The notes under the pieces are model-generated. The model saw only the letters and a list, made by a program, of their open reading frames with translations. It did not search any database and was not told the DNA's origin. Both the position numbers and the translations under genes were made by a program. This document shows, one piece after another, positions 1 through 12,235 of a stretch of 64,000 nucleotides of DNA. This DNA comes from Dichetophora obliterata (Eukaryota; Arthropoda; Insecta; Diptera; Sciomyzidae), in assembly GCA_963920525.1 (NCBI GenBank), contig OY986436.1, positions 181,562,361-181,626,360 of the forward strand, in the 5' to 3' direction. Position 1 is the stretch's first letter. Each line of letters begins with the position of its first letter.

Positions 1-632
1 GTTGTGATTAAGTTGTGTCACTTTTAAAGAGGGTGTGTGGCATATGCAAAAATGTACATATGTACTTAAACATGTGCAATATACAAATATATGTAGAGTT
101 GTATCACATTCTCTTCAATTTTTCGTCTATGTTGCCTCAACTCAGTGCTATTGAAATTGTAGAGTTCCCTCTACAGAGTAGTCAATAGAAAAAAATTACT
201 TGTTCCCTCAACCAAGTAGTTCTCTTAACCCGGGGTTCCCTCAACCGCGATTACACTGTATTTTGAAAATTAAAAATTGATGAAAAACATAACGAAATTT
301 CGACTTTTTTACTGGAAGCGAAAAACATATTTCAAATCTTAGAAAAAGATCTTTGTCTCAATGAATGATTCATTAAAATTGGTCAAATGTTCGAGTTGAT
401 TGATTCACAGAATCTCTGTGCTTAAAATTCAGACCAACTTCAAATACATATCAACTGTTCTTTTAGAATAAGGACCATTTATTGTGTTAATGAATTTTTT
501 TTTTATTTATTATGAACATTTTCTGTTATTATGAACTGTTCTTTTAAATCAAAGCAAATGTGCTCAGTTTTAAAGAATAAATTCATTGAACCGCATTTAA
601 ATGTAAGAGATTACAAACTTAAGAAATATATA
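1..632. other. AT-rich DNA, no gene seen
   Basis: No open frame of note and no RNA-like structure were found. The motif GTTCCCTCAACC occurs twice near 205-242, possibly a small repeat. Nothing else can be supported. Confidence 0.5.
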
Positions 633-957
633 CAGTGACTCAAACAACTGACCACATATTTAATTACTGTGTAAGCAAATGCTTACAGCAACAAAACTAC
701 CTTTCCGATATTGCTCATCAAGCTCTCGTTTTTTATCGGCTTTTCTTTAAAATGAATGCATTGGTAAAGCAATCTTAGAAACCATTTTCTTCTTATTCTC
801 AAATAAATGCAAAAAGTGCATGTAGTCAATTGCTTGTGTTTTAGTAAAACACTCAAAGTTTCTCAAATTATTTAAATTAATGAGATGTGTATTTACCGTT
901 GGTAGCTAGAACAGCCTCAATTCTTCGTGGCATACTTTCAACCAGGTAATTATTTTT
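633..957 (-). mobile_element. Tc1/Tc3-like transposon remnant (3' end)
   Basis: The low-coordinate end reads TA then CAGTGACTCAAACAACTG, a typical Tc1-type terminus next to a TA target site. Read on the minus strand from about 957 to 877, the sequence gives the residues YLVESMPRRIEAVLATNGKY followed shortly by a stop. This resembles the extreme C-terminus of Tc1/Tc3 transposases, which close with an LVxSMPRR-like motif and a short tail. Nothing upstream (higher coordinates) reads as transposase, so only the last ~27 codons, the 3' flank and one terminus survive. Both the terminus and the peptide are read directly; the family is from known Tc1 features. It is a truncated fossil. Confidence 0.6.
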
Positions 958-1118
958 AAATTGATTTAATAGTACAAACTTTCGACCTTAACCCGAATCA
1001 CCGTAAGTAAATTTTATTTTAAATTTTCGGAATGACCTGTTAACGCACATATAAAATGGTTTAAACTAAAATAAGCACATTTTACGTGTTTGCGTTTCGG
1101 TGTTTCGGGCTAAAAAAA

Positions 1119-3315
1119 GGTCTCCCAAGGTGAACACCAGAGAATTACACAAGCCTACTGAAGTATATTTCAAGTACTTGCTTAAAATACAAGTTCAAGC
1201 TACTTGAGCTTGACAATTTTGGATGGAGTATAGCTTGTAATTGAATATAAATAAGCCCACTACGCTTGCGACTTGCAAGTATGCTAGCTTACAAGCAAAC
1301 GGCACGAATTTTCAAGTATAGGAAAGCTTGATGCCTTCGGCAAAAAGCTTGAAAAGCTAGAAATTGAAGGCAAGTATATAATTAAAGCAAGTATCCAAAA
1401 AATTCAATGAGCTTGTGTAGGAAAAGCTTAAGCGTATTATGGCTTTTAAGGGCTCTGTGGACTTCGTGGTTGGCAGTTTTAGGGGGTAGATGATTTCGGA
1501 TCTGATGTCAGAATTTAAAATTTGAGATGGCGGATAGAGTTGCCACATAGATTTTTGGGTATTGTTGAGAATTCTTTTAATTTTGAAATTTTGACAACGG
1601 ATTTGATTTCGAATATAATGTCACAGTTTTAAAATTTAAGATGGAGTTTAGGGTTGCCACCTAATAATATGTATTTTTAAGGGTTTTAAACATAATTTAA
1701 CAGTGTTAGAGAGTCACTGATTTCGAACCTGTAGTCAGAATTTGAAAATTCAAGATGGTGCATAGGGTTGCCACCTTAATTTTTTTTATTTTCATGAATT
1801 CGAGGCTGGCAAAAAAATGTTATGCCAAAAATGGGTCGCTGAATCTGAATACGTGGTCAGAATTTCAAAATTATAAAATTTTGAAATAAAAGGTTTGCTT
1901 TTACTTTTGAAAATATATATTATTAGGTGGCAGCTTTATTATTAAAAAATTTTTTTAATTTTGAGCTTCTGAGAACGGATTCGGATTCAGCGACCCATTT
2001 TTACCCTTTAGTTCGCTCCAGCCCCGAATTCATAAAAATAAAAAAAAATTAGGTGGCAACCCTACCCAGCTTCTTGACCTTTACAATTCTGACTTCATAT
2101 TTGAAATCAGTGACTCCCTAATACTGTTAAATGATGTTTAAAATTCTTAAAACACATATTATTAGGTGGCAACCCTATTATTTAAAAAAAATTTATAATT
2201 TTGAAATTCTGACCACGGATTCGGATTCAGCGACCCTTTTTTGGTATATATTTGTTTTTTACCAGCCCCGAATTCATGCACAGTAAAAAATATGAGCATA
2301 AACTTTATACTATTTGGCATACATATAAATCTAAACCAAAAATGTTTTAAAAGTTATACCATCAAATCTTATAAATTTTTCCGGACCATTTTTCTCGTCA
2401 GACCAATCGAAACCACTATATATTTAAATTTCCCGATTTTGGTGAATTTTTTTCTTTCGAACCAGAATATATTTTGATTTTCACATGATATCCGTATACA
2501 ATTTTTTAATTATATTTGTTTTATTATTTTTATAATATTGAGTGGTATAAAATTTACAAATTATTTGGTATAAAAAAGTTTATACTACACAAATATTATA
2601 AAAAAGATAAAATTTACCCTCAAATTTTTTACTGTGTAAAAATACAAAAAATTAAGGTGGCAACCCTAGCCACCAATTTGAATTTTAAAATTCTGACTTC
2701 AGATTCGAAATCAGTGACTTCCTAACACTGTTAAATGATGTTTAAAACTCTAAAAAATACATATTATTAGGTGGCATTACTGTGGTAAAAATTAAGGTGG
2801 CAACCCTAACCTCCATCTTGAATTTTAAAACTTTGAAATTATATTCGAAATCAAATCGGTTGTCAGAATTTAAAAATTACAAGAATTCGCAAAAATACAA
2901 AAAAAAATCTAGGTGTCAACTCTATCCGCCATCCTAAATTTTAAATTTTGACATCAGATTCGAAATCATCTACCCCTAAAACTTTAAAGTCCTATTACGT
3001 TTAAGCTCTCTCTACACAAGCTCATTGAATTTTTTGGATACTTGCTTTAAATTCAATTAATTGGATACTTGCGAGCTTACAAGCTTTTGCCGATCGTTTC
3101 AAGCTTTTCAAGTTCCTGCCCGACAAAGTAAATCTAAACAAGCCAAGCCAACGAGCAATCATGAATATGACTTGTATCTGTTTGGTATTTTTGCAAGCTG
3201 GCAAAAGCTTGCTTTTTCAAGTTTGGATACATACTTGAATTCAAGTACTTGAAAAGGCTTGAACTTCAAGTAGGCTTGCGCAGTTCTTTGGTGGACACCT
3301 TTGAGAAATCCAATC
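1119..3315. mobile_element. Foldback-like element with long modular inverted arms
   Basis: The two ends are inverted copies of each other. Each contains an AGAACT/AGAATT block, then CAAGCCTACT, then many CTTGAA/CAAGC short repeats, a block with AAGTATCCAAAAAATTCAAT followed by GAGCTTGTGTAG, and a block ending in GATGGCGGATAGAGTTG. The left arm is about 1119-1600 and the right arm about 2890-3315 read in reverse complement. The centre holds further modules in both orientations. No transposase frame is present. Long arms made of short direct repeats with no coding capacity are characteristic of Foldback (FB)-type elements, so it is probably non-autonomous. A partial copy lies at 59675-60340. 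Confidence 0.75.
1580..2880. repeat. Internal modules of the foldback element
   Basis: A unit of roughly 130-160 bp recurs in both orientations. Its landmarks are AGGGTTGCCACCT, AATAATATGTATTTTTAA, a GATTTCGAA block and a GGATTCGGATTCAGCGACCC block. Direct copies dominate left of about 1950 and inverted copies right of it, so the centre continues the palindromic layout of the arms. The copies have diverged from one another, which suggests repeated internal amplification rather than a single duplication. Confidence 0.65.
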
Positions 3316-6300
3316 CTAAAGTTGGAAAAATAATCCAGAAATTCATGATTTGACCATTTTATTCAATATTTGATGTTTTTTATTTGAAATTACATCGAAT
3401 GCTTATGAAAAAAAATTTATTACAAAGTAAGCGAATACCATAGATAATAGAATCATCAGAGTTAAACTGATGACAAGTGTGCCAAGAGCTGACTGTCGCT
3501 ACGGCACTACACTCACTGTGAGTGTGACTGTGTGTGAGCTTTCATATATATAAATTGATATCGTTAGTGCACAAATTTTAATAAAAAAAGCAAGTCCTCT
3601 GACCTTAGGGTCAGAACGCAAATTGCGTGGTAGGAACGAACAAAATTATCTACTCGCAATATCATGCAAATCTGTTTAGAATATGTTTGTTTAGTACGTA
3701 AGCAGAGTCAAGAGGGTACTTACCTTTTTGGAAACACTGTTTTTGATCACTTAATCCCAGTTATTCGAAGCGTCTTCAAAACTTTCCAAGTAACTTTCTC
3801 GTTCTGTGTAGTGCAGCAGACAAACAGCCACGACTTCTCACTTCATGACATAACCAAAAACTGCGTCTTCCCAATCTGTAATACCAACATGAAGCGCACA
3901 GTGCTACCAACTGTTGCAAAAAAAATTCCCCAGGGTGTCCACCTTGGGGAACTCTCCCCCCTAAATTATCATATCGAATTACATTTTAGTAGATTTGGAT
4001 TGCTGTCTACACTTTGTGCTGGAGCAGATCTCGAAGAATACACTGCTCTTATTCTGTGCTCAAGATTTTCTTCGGCTATGATGTTTGTGCGCATATTCAT
4101 AAGAACGCTTTTTCAGTCGTCGAGTTTTGTTGCTATTACACGACATCTTTTACCTTCCATTAAAAGCTAGTGAACGCACTCCACAATATTCTTCGGCAAC
4201 GGACAAATATTTTTTGTCTTAAAATATTATAAAAAAATTTATTGAAAATTTATAATAACTGTTAAAAATTCGCATCAAAGGCATGATCGCCACTATAAGC
4301 TTTCTTTTGTAGTGCATGATATGCATCATACGTGCTTACAAAAATTAAGTGCAAGGAATGCACGCTCGACGATCGGCATCGTTCGGATTTCCATGCTAAG
4401 GCACTTTATTTTATAAAGAGGATGTATGCATGAAAACGTAAAACATTTATATCTCTCTATTTATACTCTATTCTAACCTTACCGATGATGGAAAATGTAA
4501 GCACTACTTACGTTTTCGCTTACAAAAGATGGTAAGCGTAGGCGACGTATTTTCTTTCTTTCTAAATAAATGAACATAAATGAACAAAAACCAATAAATG
4601 AATTATTGTAAAAAATTATTGTATTTATTATTATTAAAATTATAAAATTATTATTATAAAATTAAAAAAAGTGCACATTGACAAATTACACAATACAAAG
4701 CACAATAAACAACAAAACAAATGCAGAGCAAAGAAAAATTAGACATTTTAAAATTTAATAGTGTTATTTCTTTTCATATTTTGATATTTTTAATATTTTT
4801 TTGATTTCGTATTTATATTTTTTGATATTTTATTTTTCTACGCTATTAACGCATAATGTTTCCGAAACGGCAATCAGCAGACATTTGGTTTTTTTTCCAG
4901 TAACTTATTTCATTGTACTTTTTGTTAAATTTTATCTCTTTTAAGCAGTCTTTAAGAACCAATATGCCGTTGCATGACTCTTACAATAACAAATAATGCT
5001 TATATGGAAATGAGCACACGAAGAGACGATCGGCTCAAACGTGCATTATTTTATAATTTGAAATCGTAAGCGAAGGCGTAAGGTGCTCTAAATGTATCAA
5101 ACAACATACTATCTTTCGTATGATCCTATTTCTATCTTAATTAGCTAAAGGAAAACATGCATTGTTTAGTAAGCACCTTACGATATTTCCCACTGGGCTC
5201 TAAATAAAATCTCATGACATCGCTAATGTGCGCGTGTCAATCCATCGTCACTACAGCTTTTTCAATCCATCGTCACTACAGCATCGTCACTACAGCTGTG
5301 GCGACATCTGATATTTCTCGTTGCAAGAATCATAACTTCTGAACGAATTGAGATATCTCTATGATTTTTTTGCTATGGAATGAAAAATAATACAGCTTTT
5401 ACTGCAATTTTATATTAATTGCCTACAGGGATGCTAGGGTATTCATGGTCAAAGTTAGACTTTTTAATAGATGTACAAATTATGAGTGTTTTTTTAGAAA
5501 GAAAATATTAAAAACATGAATTATTATTAATTAATGGTTACTGAGAGCAAATACATAGTTAATTAAAATTTTTAAAGTTCAAAATTCTTTCTACACTGAA
5601 AATAAAACTGTCTCAAAACTTTAAAAACACCGGAAATGCAAATCATTTGATCTTCTAAACGAATTGAGGTATAGAACTATAGACTAAAAAATAAAACAGC
5701 TCTAACACTTAAGGACGCTAAGAAATTACTTTTTGAAGGTAGGCTTTCTGAAGTGTAAAATTCTATAAAAATTAAATTTTCAGTACAAAATCAGAAAAAG
5801 TATTTATTTTACAGAAATAAAGTTTAAAAACAATTATTATAACATTGAATTTTATTTAAGTACCCATAATTTATCTATTTTAGGTTGTCCATTCGTTTGA
5901 CAACACCCGTAAATATGTAAACAAAAATATGTTCTCTCTCAAATATAAATGACAACCAGGGTTTTGTTATCTTTTATGAAAAAAGTTATTTTTCAATGCT
6001 TTGTTGTATATTTTTTTAAAAAAAAAGTAGTTATTCTATATTTTGCAGTGAGCAGGAAAAAATATTGCTTTGATAATTATTATTGAAAATTATTTTCAAA
6101 TTTTGTTGCGAGCCGTTTTTTTCAATTAAAACATAAATAGCGACTATTAAGTTGTAATTATTCAAATAATATTGCCTTCAACGTGCGGTATTTGAAAAAA
6201 ATTTTATTCTGGTGATAAAATTCGAAAATATAATGTGCCAGTGGATTCAATAAGCCGTCAGCGGTGGGAATACATTTATACAACAAAATATTGAAATTAG

Positions 6301-6515
6301 CTTTTTCAACTCACTTACATTTTCTATCAAAACAAGCAAGTAGTACAGAATGTAGTAGAAAAAGCATGCGTGAAATGTATCCTTGGATATTTAGTACTGC
6401 GAAAAAGTATGATATTCCTGCAACTGATTACTTTGATGGCATTAAAAAATTACTCTTTTGCTGTCCTCTTTAATTTTACGGGTGTATGTCTTCATTTTTG
6501 TGAGTAAAGGTAGAA
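3316..6515. other. Unassigned DNA with one weak ORF
   Basis: There is no recognisable gene. A plus-strand frame at 3664-4170 (168 codons) has no family motif, no signal peptide and no hydrophobic pattern I recognise; it is the longest open frame here but may be chance. A TATATAAA sequence at about 3545-3552 lies some 110 bases upstream and could be a promoter or part of an old LTR. The reverse strand of the same interval is not convincingly coding. The rest is AT-rich and without structure I can support. Confidence 0.4.
5243..5296 (+). repeat. Three copies of a 15-bp repeat
   Basis: CATCGTCACTACAGC occurs at 5243-5257, 5268-5282 and 5282-5296. The first two are separated by 10 bases (TTTTTCAATC) and the last two abut, sharing one base. 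This is a minisatellite-like expansion in otherwise unique sequence. Confidence 0.85.
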
Positions 6516-6971
6516 TTATAATAGACGTAATGTAATGTAACGAAATGTTGTCAACTGTCATCGGAACGGGACGTAATGTAAGAAAACGTTGTAGCAGTTA
6601 TAATAGGCAGTAGCCAGGCAGTTGTTTGTCGTAAATAATTGCACGTTCCTGTACAAGTACAATTAAAACTTCGTCATCCATAGCTGTGGATATATAGAAC
6701 TATCACATTAATAACGAAAACTCAACAAAAAGCGTAGTTCAACAACATAAAATAGCACAATAATCGAATCTAACCTCAATGTTTAGTTGTTCTTTGAACA
6801 GGCGTAATGTAAAGTAACGTAGAAATCGAAATCCAACGGATCTTTACTTCACGTTACATTATGTTACTTCTATTATAATCACTTGTATAAGAAAAGTATT
6901 GATTGAAACAGTAAGTGACCGAACACACTGCTGCAGTGACATTTCACTACATTACGTTACGTCTATTATAA
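6516..6971. mobile_element. 456-bp MITE with ~30-bp terminal inverted repeats
   Basis: The left end starts TTATAATAGACGTAA and continues with repeated GTAATGTAA. The right end, reverse complemented, starts TTATAATAGACGTAA and continues CGTAATGTAGTGAAATGT, so the two ends match over about 30 bases with few differences. The interior has further copies of TTATAATAG and of the GTAACGTA motif in both orientations. There is no coding capacity. Size and structure fit a MITE; the parent superfamily is not evident because the flanking duplication is too short to be sure. Confidence 0.75.
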
Positions 6972-7225
6972 CTGGGCCTTAAACGTCAAATGAATGTACA
7001 ACCTATAGTAATTGAATCATGATGAGTACCTATAATTTAAGGTATTACCTGCGGTTCAAGCTCACAAAAATCACGCTTTTTAAAATTGCTGTAGCTCAGT
7101 CGTTTTTCAATTTATCAACTTTGGGGTTTTACGTGAAAGTCGATGTAATTTTCGAACTTTTTCCGTACTTTTTATGTTTCGATGTTTTTTTATCCCCTCC
7201 TCCAGAGCGATGAAAATGGGTACGT

Positions 7226-7560
7226 AAAAATTAGACGGAAAACGGGGTGTCGTTTTTCTTGATCGAATCGAATTTCTGCGGGCGGCATTTTCTTGTTAAT
7301 AACGTCGGGCAGGTCCTGAACTAGAATATTTCCAAAATATTAAAAATTGACAAAATGGCGCGATTTTTGTAAAAAAGTTAAAAAATTAGCTGCTTTTTTT
7401 GGGGTTTTTGCCCCACCCCTCTCCCGGTAGTAGAGTAAGCCCAATTATCCTAGTTCAGAACCTGCCTGACGTGATCACTTACAAAACGCCGTCAGCCGCA
7501 TCTTCATCAGACTTCTGGTTCTCGAGAAAAACGATACCCCAGTTTGAAAAAAGTGATTTC
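7226..7560. repeat. Imperfect inverted repeat, possible foldback or MITE core
   Basis: The left arm (about 7226-7345) contains GGGTGTCGTTTTTCTTGATC and CGTCGGGCAGGTCCTGAAC. The right arm (about 7430-7560), reverse complemented, contains GGGTATCGTTTTTCTCGAGA and CGTCAGGCAGGTTCTGAAC, in the same order and spacing. The loop is about 85 bases. There is no protein-like frame on either strand. Probably a non-autonomous palindromic repeat. Confidence 0.65.
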
Positions 7561-7961
7561 GAGAAAAACGCATTTAAGGTTTTATTACTGCATTTTGGCG
7601 CGAGTGTACATGTGACACGAGAGGGAACTTTTCAAGGTCTTCACACTAATTCAGTCGTTCTAGGCCTTCGCTGAGGAATAATTTTATATATTATTTCAGA
7701 AGTTTTATTCTTTCTGTCCTTTTTCTGAGCATTTTTTCATAGAAGTCTTTCTCCTTCTATTGAAGTTGGAGCAATATGACGTCCTATGGGAATTATTCCA
7801 TTTAACCCTTTCCAAATTCCTCTATTCTATATATAGCTCTGTTTCTCCAAAAATAATTCAAATTTTAAAAAATCCTTTTAAAGCATTCTCTTTGAAGGAT
7901 TTTAGAAGGCTTTTATGGAAAAAAAAATCGAATAACATTTTTTTAACCTTAAAAGCATAAC

Positions 7962-9954
7962 CTAAATATTTTGGAACAATTCATCGGTATTTATATAACT
8001 ATCAAATAAATCTAACATTTCCAGGGAATTTATTTTTTTCAACTCTTTTTGAGTTTGGACATGCCTTAATGATGAAATCTTCGGATCTGATGATGCGGCC
8101 AATATATTGAAGAGATCCCCGTTTTGCCGTTTTTGACAAATCTTGCAGGTATTTAGTATTGTATCTGTATTTTCTATAGTCCTTATTTTTGGATTTTTGT
8201 GCTTCTTCGGACAATTCTCCAATGGGTAAGGACTGATATTCTATGATGTCTCCACCGTGCGCCAGGACTTTATGCAATGTAGGTGAACATCTTTCCAGGA
8301 TATATATTATGGATTAAATCGGTTGTTTCTGTTGCGTAAATCCCATACTTTTCTGGGCTTATATTTTCATAGCAGTTCAAGACATTGAGGATAACTTGCA
8401 ACCTTTTGATGATCTCTCTGTCAATACGCGTTATCTCTGCGATTATCTCATTTCTATCGAAAAATGTCTTAGCTGTGTTTATATCATTCTTATTTCCAAA
8501 TCCTCCTGAATTATTTTTTCATCAAAACTTTCGCCAATTCGTGGAAGAGTGTACGAAAAATTAAGGATAAATTCCATGCATCTTATTCTTACATGTTATT
8601 TAGATATTCCGTATTCGTAATTTGCCCCATCTTCAATGATTTTGTCGGTGCTTTGAAATTTGCTTTAGGTTATTTTACAAATTGGACATATGTTTGTGTC
8701 TTTTGTATGAGTCAATTCGTTTACCACTTTCCTGTCAACCATAGTAAGCAAAAATGTATGTTCTATGATGATAGCAGCTTCGTCATTAATTTTGTAGTAG
8801 GTTGGTTTAAAATTAGCATTTTTTTCTTTTTTATTTTTTACTGAGCTTGCTGTCAGTTCCGGAGGTTCCTTCGCATAGTGAAACATTATGGGTCTGCAAA
8901 AATTAGCTGACGATGGTCGGGGATTTTTCCAGTGTTCGCCAGTTTTGCTCTTCAATCTCAGTGGAACAACAGAAGTCATGAACATATTTGCATCGGATAT
9001 TTTGTTTTAATTTTGTGAGATGATTGTTTGCTTGTACGCACTCTGTCCAGATGATCCATCGCAGCCCCACTTACTCAAAGTCAGATTTTTTGGAAGTGTG
9101 CTATGCTCTTGCTGATGCATACTTTCAATTAAGCTTTGAGCAGCATGATCCATCATATCTTGAACTGTGACCTTAGCTGAAACTTCCGTTATTTCATAAT
9201 TTTCTGGAACAGTTGCTTTCTTCGCTGCTGTGATATTCCTGTATTCTCGAAGTATATCCACGTTGTGTGGTACCAAAGGATTTCGGAATAGATTTTAAGT
9301 CCACGAATAAAGCCAAAGCTTCCTCAGCGGCATAATTTACAGGATTTGGTGGAGTAAAAATGCTGTCTCATCAATTGGATAGGACTAGCAACAGAAACTG
9401 CCTTTGCTTTATCGCCTGTTTTGTTTTTCTTTATCTCTGTTGTATTAAACTGTTAATGCTGTTGCCAGTAGTCTGGTGGAAATCGCTTCTGTAGCATCCA
9501 TAAGTTGTTTTTTTTTTGTGAATGTTGAACTTTCGTCTAATGATTTCCTTGAACTTCCTCTTGCAGATTTTGAAGTACTTGGGAATTCGACGGGTATGTC
9601 TTTAACTTCCTCTTAGTGGATATTGGTACTTTCCTGTAGCCAATTTTTATATTTGCATTTGAATGTTTTATCTGAATTACGTACACTATTCCATTTAACT
9701 TTTACTCTATTGTATTAAATATCTACTGCATGAACTTTTTCCCGAATTTCAGGTTTTTCGAATTTTTCATCAGTGAAGTTTAGAAGTTTTTGAAATGCTG
9801 CTCCAAAATCAAATTCAGTTAGTGAACTTTTAAATATTTTATATATGATATTATTTGAAATAGACATTTTTACAGGTGTCATCAAACAAAGTGAAACAAA
9901 GTGAGTTTTTGTATTTTTTTTTACCTGTGGAATTATAGTTTGTATAAAAAACAA
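7962..9954 (-). pseudogene. Decayed Transib transposase (RAG1-core-like)
   Basis: Minus-strand pieces in the correct order add up to a transposase of the Transib family, the group that shares the RAG1 core. Seen from N to C: an N-terminal piece (9954-9715); a piece at 9276-9007 with KWGCDGSSGQS, whose D (codon near 9058-9060) fits the first catalytic aspartate; a piece at 8985-8665 ending in a CPIC zinc-type motif after an LLTMVDRKVV stretch; and a C-terminal piece (8277-7962) with HKVLAHGGDIIE and then SEEAQKSKNKDYRKYR, which holds the expected catalytic glutamate near 8203-8208 and parallels the HKTLAH and NKLFRRFR segments of RAG1. Several frameshifts and stops separate the pieces, so no functional protein can be made. 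I could not find CACWATGG-type ends. The family call rests on motif order recalled from known proteins, not on a search. Confidence 0.7.
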
Positions 9955-10576
9955 GCCTAGAAAAAAACTATTTTACCTTTATTGTCTACCTGCTGTGTAA
10001 ATCATTATAAGAATATCTTTACTTATTGCCTAGTAAAACATGAGAACTTCAGGAATATATTCGTGGCACCCTATAAATTGGCATTTGCACAACAAGAAAA
10101 AAAGAATTACAATGTTGATTGCTATATTGTTTGTGTGCTTACAATAAAAATAATAATCCAAACATTCCAATCCATTCAGTTACTATGAACTATATCATTA
10201 AAAATGCCAGAACATGCGCAATGCAAGTTCAACTGCAAGAGCATGAAAATAGTGACAGGTTACCTGAAAAATATCGTAACAACTCATTTTCCCGACATTT
10301 CAAGACAATACAATTTTTTGCATTGTGTTTATAATTGTGAAAGTCCATTCGAAATTGAAAAAATGCGTAAAAATAGTGTTTCGGAAAAGTGCAGTCACCT
10401 CTTACATTAAAAAAATTAAGTACTACTTTTTAGTGTTAGTTGATAGTACAAAAACCACTTATGTCTTATAAGCAAAAATAAAATAATTTCTCTTTCATAA
10501 CTTGCAGAAAAGTTTGAACCTTATCTTGAGCTAAAAAAAAAATAAAATTAAAAAACTCGAAAAAACCATAAACTCT
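9955..10576. other. AT-rich DNA, no gene seen
   Basis: Only short overlapping frames without recognisable content. It may contain the 5' flank and terminus of the Transib relic just described, but no terminus could be identified. Confidence 0.45.
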
Positions 10577-10919
10577 ATAATAAATAAATAAATAAACTGG
10601 CCATTTCAGCCCTTGGTAGGACTTTGACCTAGCTTCTATTGATCAATTGTGTTGTGCGTGTTGTTGAATGTTTGACCACAAATGACCGAGAACTGGACCT
10701 ACGTGTTTTATGCCGACTCCGAACGGCTAATGTTCTCCAGAAGCTTTACATGGCAATTTTTACTCTCTGAGGTTTGCCATTGTCTGCAGAGAGGTGACGA
10801 CCGAATAGAAAAATTAATTCAATTGAAAAACTTTTCTGTCTGAGCTGGAATTGAACCCGGGCTACCGCGGTTCTTTAGCTTAGGAGCCACGCACTCTACC
10901 CACTAGGCTACGGTCGCCA
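10577..10919 (-). mobile_element. tRNA-derived SINE, family 1, copy A
   Basis: Read on the minus strand it starts with a tRNA-like head: an A-box-like GTAGCCTAGTGGGTAG near 10910-10895 and a B-box-like GGGTTCAATTCC near 10862-10851. A body of ~270 bp follows and ends in GGCCAGTTTATTTATTTA, a TTTA-type tail. The same sequence in the opposite orientation occurs at 35777-36090, including the body landmark GTAGGTCCAGTT and the tail. RNA polymerase III promoter boxes plus a repeated unrelated body and a simple tail define a tRNA-derived SINE; it needs a LINE partner for movement. Confidence 0.85.
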
Positions 10920-11637
10920 TTTTTGTCGCCACCATAAACTCTATCCAGCTCCAAATAAGTTAAAGTTCTACATTCGCGAGCTTAGAACAATTTATCAAAC
11001 GAACGTTTATCAAACTGCGTTATTAGATTTGCAAATTTCCACCGCACAAAAATTGATTTTCGAACTACTTTTTAGAAATGTCGCCACTGTGCGTCACTCA
11101 CCTAATTTGCCTAAGAAAACCAGTTTCACGCAGACTAAGCACTAGAGTGTATTTTGGGCCATTGATATAGACTTTGTGTAGGGTACAGGGTTTTTTGTGA
11201 TGTTGGTATTGAAACTTCTAAATAAAATGTTTACCACACCCCTTTTACTGCCTACAAAGCAATAAAAATGCTATATTTCGGACGGTTTTGATAGTATTAG
11301 ACTAAAATTTTGTAATATAGTTTGTATGGTTACTTTCGGGAACTGTACTAAAAATTGACGTGGTCGCTTTATATCCATCTCCACTTTTTGATAAATCATT
11401 AAAATTGACTACTGGGTCGATTGCGCTGAAAGTTTGGCAGTCGATTTTTTTCGAGTACGAAATGGTCTAAGGAAAAAAGTGTTGCCGCACTTCTTTTACC
11501 GCCCACAAAGTCATAAAAATACTTTAATTTGAGACGATTTTATTTCTTTTTTGTGTGTGTTGTAAGGGAACCCCCAGAAGGTGGCAGATAGAGCGTAGGT
11601 GTGTTAAGAAGTCAAAAAATTTCACTTTTGTACAGTA
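10920..11637. other. Spacer with a ~250-bp spaced direct repeat
   Basis: No gene is evident. Two related ~57-bp segments at about 11233-11290 and 11483-11540 share CCTTTTACTGCC/TCTTTTACCGCC followed by ACAAAG and ATAAAAAT, and then ACGATTTT/ACGGTTTT. The spacing is 250 bases, so this may be a degenerate tandem duplication. The last bases lead into the TA that borders the next element. Confidence 0.5.
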
Positions 11638-11717
11638 TAAAGGCTATTAAGTTTTTTTACTGTTTTTTACTGTTTTTCAGTATACAATTTTAATACCTCA
11701 CGCGTAATTCGTGGTAT

Positions 11718-12233
11718 GTGGCATTTTTGCTCGGTAAGATTTGCCATTTCACCATAAATAGACTAAGAAACAAACAGCGCTTGCAAATCATTGAATTTTA
11801 TTATCAAATTTCGTGCTCTGTGAGCAATGTGTTTCGCAAATTACGTCCATTTTTTAGTCGTCATAATCGACCCACCGAACAGGCTAGTCAAGCTATTTTT
11901 GACCAAATTTTCCACCAGTTTCACAATGTTGAACACTCATCCATTATCCATCGTCTTAGTTGTCAACAATGGGGCTTGTGTTATTTGACCACCTGGAAGA
12001 TTTTACGTAAGGACCTCGGTATGAAACCATACAAAATATAGCTGGTGCCAGAACTGAAGCCGGGTGACCTACCACAACGTCGTTTGTTTGGTGAGTTGGC
12101 CTTTGAAAAGTTGAGTGAAGATCCACTTTTTTATTGAAAAATTGTCTTCAGCGACGAAGCTTATTTTTGGCTCAATCGGTACGTCAAGAAACAGAATTTC
12201 CAAATTTGGTTTGAAGAGCAGCCTAAGGCATGG
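11718..12233 (+). pseudogene. N-terminal half of decayed DD41D transposase
   Basis: The open part (11718-12041) carries the helix-turn-helix region: FYYQISCSVSNVFRKLRPFF and, further on, TWKILRKDLGMKPYKI, the segment before the catalytic domain in this family. After a stop the reading continues with FSDEAYFWLNRYVKKQNFQI-like content near 12149-12205, where the D of SDEA is the first catalytic aspartate. The sequence is then broken at 12233 by the insertions and continues at 13852. It has stops and a frame change, so it is inactive. Related minus-strand frames at 12351-13448 and 43673-44773 show what the intact order looks like. Confidence 0.75.
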
Positions 12234-12235
12234 TA

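Noticed and set aside
3480..3660. Solo LTR with a TATA promoter
   Set aside because: A TATATAAA exists, but no TG...CA borders, target duplication or second copy could be found.
3664..4170. 168-codon plus-strand ORF
   Set aside because: No recognisable motif, no splice-linked neighbours and odd composition; kept only as a note in the spacer entry.
8593..8844. Plus-strand ORF of 83 codons
   Set aside because: It is the antisense of the Transib transposase piece at 8665-8985.
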